Program-made: the position numbers and the translations under genes | Source: Chrysaora quinquecirrha | Lineage: Eukaryota > Cnidaria > Scyphozoa > Semaeostomeae > Pelagiidae | NCBI GenBank assembly: GCA_014526335.1 | Contig: JACTAT010000008.1 | Coordinates: 274,111 to 338,110, forward strand | Length of the DNA: 64,000 nt | Direction of reading: 5' to 3' | Notes under the pieces: generated by a model | The model's input: the letters and a program-made list of their open reading frames with translations, nothing else | The model's database searches: none | Told to the model about the DNA's origin: nothing | In this document: positions 56,681 to 64,000 of the stretch, piece after piece | Layout of the letters: every line of letters begins with the position of its first letter | How positions within the stretch are numbered: the stretch's first letter is position 1

Positions 56681-58579
56681 TAGCTGGGTCAAATCCAAGG
56701 ATTCCCGGGAAAAACTCGAGCTGGGGAAATGATAAAAAATCCCGGGAAAGCAGGATCCAGAATCTCGCGTGAAGATACAAGAAATTTCTGGGATTTCTGG
56801 GTAAACTGGGAACTGAGTAAACTCGTTTAGAAAACAGTGATAAACTTCTGCGATTTCAGATCAGTTGGAGAAGCTTTGATCATGCTTTGATGCTCCATTC
56901 ATTGAACTTTTTCAGCATAAAAAGATTGCAGAACGCACTCGTGAATGGTACTTTGATCGAGTTTTGCTCGTTCTTTTGCAGTCCAAATAATATCAGAGCC
57001 TGTATTTCGTTGCGTAAAAGGCTTGTGAGATAAGATAACAATATATCATATATGTATGTTTTATTTTTTTCAACGCAGGCTGAAGTTCCTTTATTTGAGT
57101 AAATATATTCGAACTTATCAAGGATAGTCCAGTCGTTTTAAGATTTTACCAGGAACAAAATAGTATAAAGTTGAAACTTTGTCAGTTGGTGCAGAAAGGT
57201 ATCAGTAGTTACCAAAAAAAATCCCCATGAATCCCACTCCGGGAAATGGGGTTTTGGGGAGCAAATCCATAATGGCGGGAACTCAAATCGACTAAAATTG
57301 TTGCTGAAGATCAGCCCTCCAACCTTATACCATATAAATTCTGTCCTGAATCCGCTTATTTTCGATTTTCACAGCATGTTCAGCAAGCTGGTGCCCTTGT
57401 TGTTCCCTGCCCCCAAGGTACTGTGCCTTGCTTATTGATAATTTAATGCACAGCGGGTCATTACTGGGCTTAATAACATAGAAAGATATTATTTCATGCT
57501 TAATGTAACACAGAAGGAGTTTCTTGTTGTTTCCTTCATTAAAAATATTGCAGTATGTAACATTGGATGCAATAGATGAAGCTGTTCTCTTCGAGATGTG
57601 CTGCATCGCCATTATCTCAATTTCGCCAATAGTAGGGATGAAAGCAGATGAGTTTTACTCTTATGTAAAAAATACCAGACTTGTTTGATGAAATTTGGGG
57701 TCAGTAACCCTGCATGTTAATAGGGGTTCCTTTTCTGACTTAAAAACTAGAATTTTTTATATTTATATGGGGCATCCGTTATTTTGAACATTCGCTATCT
57801 CGAACAAATTCCAGTTTCCCGAGAGAGTTCGAGATAGCGGATGTCAACTGTGATTGTAATTAGATTTTAGATCTTTTCCCTTTTGCCTCTTTAAATTATT
57901 AGTGTGACCTAGCTTTGTAATAAATTCAAAGTTTTTCTTTAAAATCTCATTAACTGAGGATGGATTGAGTAATCCAAAACATGTCTTGTTCGAAAATAAA
58001 AGCTGTCGTTTTCCTTCTGAAATTTCTCGCAAATGCGCTATTAATAGTTGAATACTCCTAGCCAGGTAAACACCAGAGAAACCAAGAGAACACTTTACGG
58101 TGATTTATAAAATACAAAATCAATCAATTATTGAAAGACAGGGTCCCCTCATTATATTGACCATTTGACATATCATATCATGTAGGTCATAAATCATCAG
58201 GGACGGTTGGAGGATTGCACCATGGCTCGGCATCTTCTGCACCTGAAAAGAGATCCTCAAAGCTAATCAGCATTGATGACAATATTTGCAATAGGTTATT
58301 GTGTAAAGAATTGTGAAATTCCCGCCATAAAACATGAATCTGAGTCGGTATCTGCTAAACTGACGATGATGAAATGTTTCCCCCACAAAAACCTATCAAG
58401 AGTCTTGACAGCAAAGACGTCAAAGCGTGCGTGCTACCAAAAGAAAAAAATAACGCAAAAGAAGAAAAAGAAGAAGAAGAAAGAAAAAAAAAAAACATTA
58501 CCTCCACTTGCAGCAATCTGGTCACATTAAGGTGCTTGAACATAGATGTAGTCCTTTAGCAACGCTGTACTTACGTGAG

Positions 58580-59070
58580 AAGTTTGCAGCACTGCTGTGC
58601 TTGCACCCCATTGTAGCCCTGCTGAGCTTACAAGAACATCCTACAGCACTGCTGTGCTTGCAAGAGAAATTCGTAACACTGTTGTGTTTGCACGAAAAGT
58701 TTGTAGCACTGCTGTGCTTGCATTCCATTGTAGCCCTGCTGAGCTTACAAGAACATCCAACAGCACTGCTGTGCTTGCAAGAGAAATTCGTAACACTGTT
58801 GTGTTTGCACGAAAAGTTTGTAGCACTGCTGTGCTAGCATTCCATTGTAGCCCTGCTTAGCTTACAAGAACATCTTACAGTGCTGTTGTGCTTGCAAGAG
58901 AAATTCGTAGCACTGCTGTGCTTGCACGAAAATGTTGTAGCACTGCTGTGCTTGCATCTCATCGCAGCCCAGCTGAGCCTGCAAAAACATCTTACAGCGC
59001 TGCTGTGCTTGCAAGAGAAATTCGTAGCACTGCTGTGCTTGCACGAAAAATTTTGTAGCACTGCTGTGCT
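58580..59070 (-). repeat. AGCACTGCTGTGCT minisatellite, inverted copy
   Basis: Inverted copy of the left-arm minisatellite. The number and order of units differ slightly at the outer end. Confidence 0.85.
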
Positions 59071-59084
59071 TGCATTGCATTTGA

Positions 59085-60230
59085 TTAACTGAGACCTGCT
59101 GGTCACTACAATTTACAAGTGGTCATTGACCGGTCAACAAACGAGTTGTCGACAAAAAAAAGCAGTTTCCTGCACTAAACTGGACTGGACTGCCCTGAAC
59201 TGAAAAAGAAACACATCACTACAAACTTGCTCTTGCAGTCATCTTCTCAAGTTCAAGAGCTTGATCGTCTTTTCAATACCACATTGCTTCTGTGGCTTGC
59301 TTTATATTGTAATTCTGCTATATTGGCATCAACTTATATCCCCATTGAGCTTACCCCAAATCTTGCAGAGTCTTAGACCTTATTTCATTCAGGCACCTCT
59401 TTCATTGATTTTCCAGAAATGAAGTGAAGTGAAAGTCAAGTGAAGGAAGGCGTACGCTTCAAAAAAACCTCAACATCAGCTTCTCAAATTCTACGGCCTA
59501 CCAGACACAGCTCATGATGGTATTGATACTCAAACATGAAACAATTTAGGTTGTAGAATGAATTTAAGACAATCTATTTCATTTTTTGCTTCTCCTTCAA
59601 GTATCTATTGATATTTTTTCAGGGTGTTACAAAAATACTCTAAAAGGAACCACAGGTAGTCATTTAAATAGGTTCACTCACCACAAGACCTTCTTGCCAA
59701 AGTCAGGTTTGCTGCACATCTTGTCAAGTGGCCTGGAGAAAGGACAACTTGCTACACTTCACTGGACAAATCAACTCTATCAGCCTAGTCAAACGGGGGT
59801 GATATATACTGTCTATAAAGCTTTCATGAGATTTCCATGAAGACAGACTTGTCATATGTTTCAAAATTTGAATTTTGAACTGTAGCAAGTTGAGAACAAG
59901 ATGTGGATGTGATGTGGTCACTGACCAGAATACAGTTGTGACTTGACCTGCAATGTGTTGCAACTTGGTCTTGTGGTGAGTTGCCTAGGAATCTTTTGGA
60001 GCAAGTTTCTCATTTTTAGACATTTTTAATGGTTGTTGTAAATTTGACTATTTTATAATTCTACAGGGCTTGTAATGAGCTTGTACTATTTCAATGATTT
60101 TATTGACCAAGCAGATGAGAAATTCTTTTTTATCTTTATTCTAACTTTTATCAAAAGCCAAATGCACCTCTTTTATTAAAACTAAATTTGTTAAATATAA
60201 TATCTTGCCTTCCTTGATGTTTCAGAGCAT
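59085..60230. other. spacer, no recognised gene
   Basis: Unique, AT-rich sequence outside the palindrome. The 84-codon frame at 59586-59840 is not recognised. Confidence 0.3.
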
Positions 60231-60239
60231 TTTGAAGCT

Positions 60240-60600
60240 TTTTAAGCTATTTCCCAGCTCTGAAGAATTATCATCCAGCTTTTTACGCATTTGCCCAACT
60301 ATTTCCCAGCTTTTCTGGCTATTTCCTAGCTTTCCTAGCTATTTCCTAGCTTTCCTAGCCATTTTCCAGCTTGCCTAGCTATTTCCCAGATTTTATAAGT
60401 ATTTCCTAGCTTTCCTAAGAATTTCCCAGCTTTCCTAGGATTCTCCTGCCCAATCACAGTTGCAAGATATTCCCAGCTTTTCTGGGAATTTTGCCCTTTT
60501 CCCCAGCTTTGAAGCTGGGTAAATCTTCCCAGAAATTACCCATTCCTGTAGGTTTTCCTAGGAATTTCCCAGCTTTTTTGGTTCTTTTAATGAAAACATT
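60240..60600. repeat. TTTCCTAGCTTTCCTAGCTA low-complexity repeat
   Basis: Repeated ATTTCCCAGCTTT / ATTTCCTAGCTTT units of about 19-21 bp, related to 22735-23520. Confidence 0.75.
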
Positions 60601-60850
60601 TATTATATCATATTTCAACTATTGTCACCTTGTATGGATGTTTTGCAGTAGAAAAAGTAATAATCAAATCAATAGGATACATGAGAGGGCAATGAGAATA
60701 GCCTACAGAGACTATGAATCAACTTTCGAACAACTGTTAGTAAAGACTAGATCAGTTTAAGCTCTCATACTAAAAATTTACAATATCTTGCAGTCGAAGA
60801 CATTAAACGGTTTGAATCCATCCTTCATGGACAAATTTTCTTTGGCAGTC
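60587..60850 (+). pseudogene. LINE reverse-transcriptase C-terminal fragment
   Basis: FIISYFNYCHLVWMFCSRK, NQINRIHERAMRIAYRD and STFEQLLVKTRSV are the conserved block C-terminal to the RT palm in jockey/CR1-type LINEs. A stop at 60760 and a frame change follow, then ILQSKTLNGLNPSFM. Both ends are truncated. Confidence 0.8.
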
Positions 60851-61127
60851 ACTGTTGTAGGAGTAGGACTTGACTTGTGGCCTGAGCACCTTTGTAATCT
60901 GTGGCCTCTCATGCTATAAACAAAGCCTAACGATTCATTCGTGACAGATCGATTTGACCCATCAAATTTTCTAGTCCCTTTCTAGTTTAGTATCACGCGC
61001 ATGCAACTTTCAATTTTTCTACTGCTGGCTGGTGCTCGGACTGGTGTGGCTAGTTTTTGAGGGTGATGATTTTGACGTGATTCCTCGTCACGTCAGGATC
61101 AAGCCACTCATGATATGAAAAGGCTAT

Positions 61128-61312
61128 TGAGATATCCTTATATGGCAAATTCTATTGTCATTTTACCACACATCCCGTATCCAAACTGACCAATGGCAAA
61201 ACGTAGGTGGATGGTGGAAAATGAAGGAACCATACTTAAAAACTGGAACAGAGATTGGGAATGTGGGAACGATCGGAAGACGAAGAATAAAGAGCTGTTA
61301 AAAATCACTCAC
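61128..61312 (+). repeat. dispersed repeat, copy 2
   Basis: Partner of 44975-45165. Confidence 0.65.
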
Positions 61313-61341
61313 ATGCACTGCCGACGCAACGGGGAGGGGGG

Positions 61342-61493
61342 TAGACTTATTACATGAGTCCCTCTCTTCTCAAACAGCAACAACAAAATCAACTACCAAA
61401 CGGCTGTTTGCTCAAAGAGTTTGAGGGGTTTTCAGTTCGGTCGTTAGCCGCTATAGATAACTAGGGCTCGTGTAATAAGTCTAGACGGGGTGG
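61342..61493. mobile_element. small TIR element, 152 bp
   Basis: TAGACTTATTACATGAGTCC at left and the complement of TAGACTTATTACACGAGCCC at right. Non-coding MITE; no clear target duplication. Confidence 0.55.
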
Positions 61494-61689
61494 TGGTTCA
61501 ATTAAAAATTTCAATTAAAACTCTGCGAAAAAACGGACTAAAGAAAATTTTGAGTATAGGACTAAAATCCAAGTGAAGCGAAATTAATATCTTTTAACTA
61601 AACAAAAATATCACTTAGGCAAATCACCACAAGACACTTAAAACAATAGACAGAGGGTGCAACTTAAGTAAGTGTCTAACCTTTAATTT

Positions 61690-62240
61690 TTATGTTAAGA
61701 ATTCGAGCCCCAAACTAAGAAAAAACTTCACTAAGCCCGTCTTGAATAAGCCCCCTCTCCAAATTTATTTCTAGCAAATAAGCCCCTCTCCAACAAACCC
61801 TCGACTAAGAATGCACACCTGCAATTGGACATGTCTCAAATAAACCACCAATCTATTCTAATTATTTTTTGCAATTAGCCCCCTAGTATAAGTCCCCATC
61901 TAAGAATTTGTTGTGGATAAGCCTCTCTCGGATATGAGCCCCTCTCGGATACGCCTAAACCTTAGAATTCAACTTTAAAAATAAGCCCGGCTCAAAAACC
62001 GGTGATCTAATAATTCACTTTTACAATTAAGCTACGTTTGAAAAAGCCCGCAACTAAGAATTCACTCCTGCATTAAAACCCATCTTGAAACCCCCTTGCC
62101 CCTCGTCTAAGAATTCACTTTGCATTAAGAAGACGAACATCTTTTGACGACTCTCACCCTCTGGTTCTCTAACAGTTTGCTTTCAGAGATTCTTTTTTTG
62201 CAAGTCATTCCCCGTCTGAGAGTTCACTCCTGCGAATAAA
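61690..62240. repeat. degenerate TAAGCCCCTCTCC / AAGAATTCACT repeat
   Basis: The words ATAAGCCCC, CTCTC and CTAAGAATTCACT recur about every 50-60 bp in imperfect tandem. Confidence 0.6.
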
Positions 62241-62483
62241 TTGCCTCCTTCAGATTAACTTAGAGGCATGGTGCATTATGGATAAAAATAGTAAGATAAA
62301 AATTGCTTGGTTCTGCATTTATTAGAATCGAAGACTCGACCTCGCGCACAGCAAGCAAACGCCCAAACTCCTCCACAGGCCCCAAATCGAATTTCCTCGA
62401 CTCTCAACCGTCAAATCGATTTTGGCCCTGCTACCGGCCACAAAAATCTGCCAAAATACTTGCAATTTTGGCCTAGGCATTAA

Positions 62484-62832
62484 CCCTTTGTTTACCGACG
62501 GTACTTCTAAGTACCACCATAAAAAAAATCCATAAAAAATTCCGGTTCCGTAGAATACCTATGATTCATGCGTTTTTACATGAAGTAATAGATTAAGATT
62601 ACGTAACAACTATAGCTTTGTCTGTTGCTTTCAAGATGGTTACATGATTTTGAACTCTCGACCAATTTTCAGTCAGACAAAATTTTGCAAATTTTGGGCT
62701 AAATTGAAAATGGAAAAAGCTATTTTTCTGAAAGTTTGTGACTAAATGAAGGAAAGTTAGTACTTTTCCGGTAGCATTTCGTTTGATGATGTCAAATAAT
62801 AGAAAAAGTTCTTATGGTGGTAAATAAAAGGG
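62484..62832. mobile_element. piggyBac-type MITE with TTAA target duplication
   Basis: Flanked by TTAA on both sides (62480-62483, 62833-62836). Ends CCCTTTGTTTACC and inverted CCCTTTTATTTACC. The TTAA duplication and CCCTTT start are hallmarks of piggyBac elements. 349 bp, no coding. Confidence 0.75.
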
Positions 62833-63194
62833 TTAAAACAAGATGTAGATTCCGAAAGCAGATGTTCTTAGAAAGGAAATACAAAGAATTTCATCGATAA
62901 CTGTAAGGCAAGATACAATATCTCATGTACCATCATTTTTTGGTTTTTATAGATGTTTTTCACATAGTTTGCGGCCTATTTTGGTGTGAAATTATGAAGA
63001 AACTCAGACGTCACTTAAAATTTCTATTGTTTGAACAGCCAATCAAATTGCGAGTAGACAAGGCCGATACCAGGATCGACAATGGACAGCGGAGTTTCAC
63101 GTAGAGGTATAGCAAGCAAAAGTCACCAAAATCAGATAAACCTACCCTGGGTACCAGAGCCTCAAAATTAAAATAAGACCGACAATCTGGGAGC

Positions 63195-63794
63195 TAGACT
63201 TGCTCCAAGTCTATCTCTTAATATCCTTCTCCAAAGGTCCACCATTCCGTGTTAACAAAGGAGAGTGCCAGAGAAATAGACTTGTACCTTCCCAGCAGTC
63301 ATGAATAATTAATGAGATTCCCGCTCCAGTGGCTTGCTGATAAGAAGATTGGGGGTACTGATTTTAGATTAGTAAACAAAAGGCGAAACTTTTCTTTGAA
63401 ATTGAGAATAATACACTAAATGCATCTTTTCAATATGAATTGAGAGAATTAAGAACAAAAACCCCTTTGAATTTCATTCAGAGCCGTTGGCATTGGCAGC
63501 CAAATGCATCTTTTGTCAAGAAATGCCTTCCTGGAGGCAACCCCCTTGGAGATTTTATAATCTGGAAAGAGCTTTGTCATTTCTTCGTGCTGAATGGCTG
63601 ATTCTCTCACTTCAGAGAGAAGCGCCACCGGACAGGATCTTGTCCGGTGACGTCAAAACACAAAAGGTTTATCTCATTAATTATTCATGACTGCGGGAAA
63701 GGTACAAGTCTATTTCTCTGGCACTCTCCTTTGTTAACACGGAATGGTGGACCTTTGGAGAAGGATATTAAGAAATAGACTTGGAGCAAGTCTA
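63195..63794. mobile_element. Mutator-like foldback MITE with 9-bp duplication
   Basis: TIRs of about 135 bp (63195-63330 and 63668-63794) start with TAGACTTGCTCCAAGTCTA, itself nearly palindromic. Flanked by TCTGGGAGC at 63186-63194 and 63795-63803, a 9-bp duplication as in MULE/Mutator elements. The interior 67-codon frame (63487-63690) crosses the TIR and is not a gene. Confidence 0.82.
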
Positions 63795-63984
63795 TCTGGG
63801 AGCAGGACAAGAGAGAGGGAAGAAAGGAGGCTCTGGTCAAATGATAACACAACCTCGTTTTGGTTTTAATTTGAGTTTAGGAATCAATTTACCTTACACC
63901 CGCGATGCGGGCTTGTTTTTTACCTTAACACCCACAATGTGGGCTAACATTTGTACCAGTTTAGCCTTGGAAAGACAACATACG

Positions 63985-64000
63985 CAGGGGCGGATCCAGA
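63985..64000. other. possible hAT-type terminus at window edge
   Basis: GCAGGGGCGGATCCAGA resembles a common hAT terminal sequence. The rest would lie beyond the window. Confidence 0.3.

Larger units (their letters stand above)
54769..59078 (-). repeat. large inverted duplication, right arm
   Basis: Reverse complement of 48640-53525. It begins with TGTTGCTTTGACGCG, exactly five bases short of where the left arm meets the LTR. It lacks 584 bp present at left and has about 37 extra bp near 56520-56560. Confidence 0.92.

Noticed and set aside
48640..59078. Palindrome as a simple foldback read artefact
   Set aside because: The arms differ by several indels up to 584 bp and by substitutions; a haplotype mis-join remains possible and is listed as a test.
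63487..63690. 67-codon ORF inside the Mutator-type MITE
   Set aside because: It crosses into the TIR and has no recognised motif.

Overview
This window is eukaryotic and almost entirely made of mobile elements. Spliced genes with GT-AG introns, CR1-like LINEs with a PHD-type ORF1, Penelope-like fragments, hAT, P-type, piggyBac-like and Mutator-like elements, a short-LTR Copia element, tRNA-like SINE heads and AT-rich spacer with many minisatellites point to an invertebrate metazoan. A marine, probably cnidarian (anthozoan-like) genome is my best guess, inferred from the repertoire only. I found no recognisable host gene.

Layout. 1-499: GC-rich spacer with a dispersed repeat. 507-10931: a 10.4-kb P-superfamily transposon (called P1 here) with a perfect 7-bp target duplication and 1.16-kb terminal inverted repeats (TIRs). 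It carries two convergent spliced genes: a Pif1-like helicase/SAP protein on the plus strand and a P-type transposase on the minus strand. A leader exon inside the TIR serves both genes. 10.9-25.3 kb: SINE heads, degenerate minisatellites, a foldback element (14521-16128), a Penelope-like fragment and simple repeats. 25378-30979: a CR1-like LINE broken by a hAT transposase gene with a long intact ORF. 31.7-41.9 kb ('locus 1'): MITEs, then a second, internally deleted P-type element (P2, 33968-40569) with a THAP-type transposase and a convergent zinc-finger partner gene. A hAT element (35098-38813; 8-bp duplication, 11-bp TIR) sits inside the P2 transposase, and a TA-flanked MITE sits in an intron of that hAT transposase. 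41.5-43.4 kb: a decayed LINE. 45.5-46.2 kb: a GIY-YIG Penelope-type fragment. About 48.64-59.08 kb ('locus 2'): a large inverted duplication, arms about 4.9 and 4.3 kb, whose centre is a truncated Copia-like element. 60.2-64 kb: repeats, a piggyBac-type MITE and a Mutator-type foldback MITE.

How it fits together. P1 and P2 share one plan: TIRs, a transposase gene reading inward from one end, and a partner gene reading inward from the other. The two partners differ at the N-terminus (Pif1 helicase versus C2H2 finger) but appear to share a C-terminal region with a YL-GYV motif. This two-gene P-type system is the most interesting content. Most other coding sequence is decayed, and several breaks lie in or near homopolymers, so assembly error must be separated from true decay.
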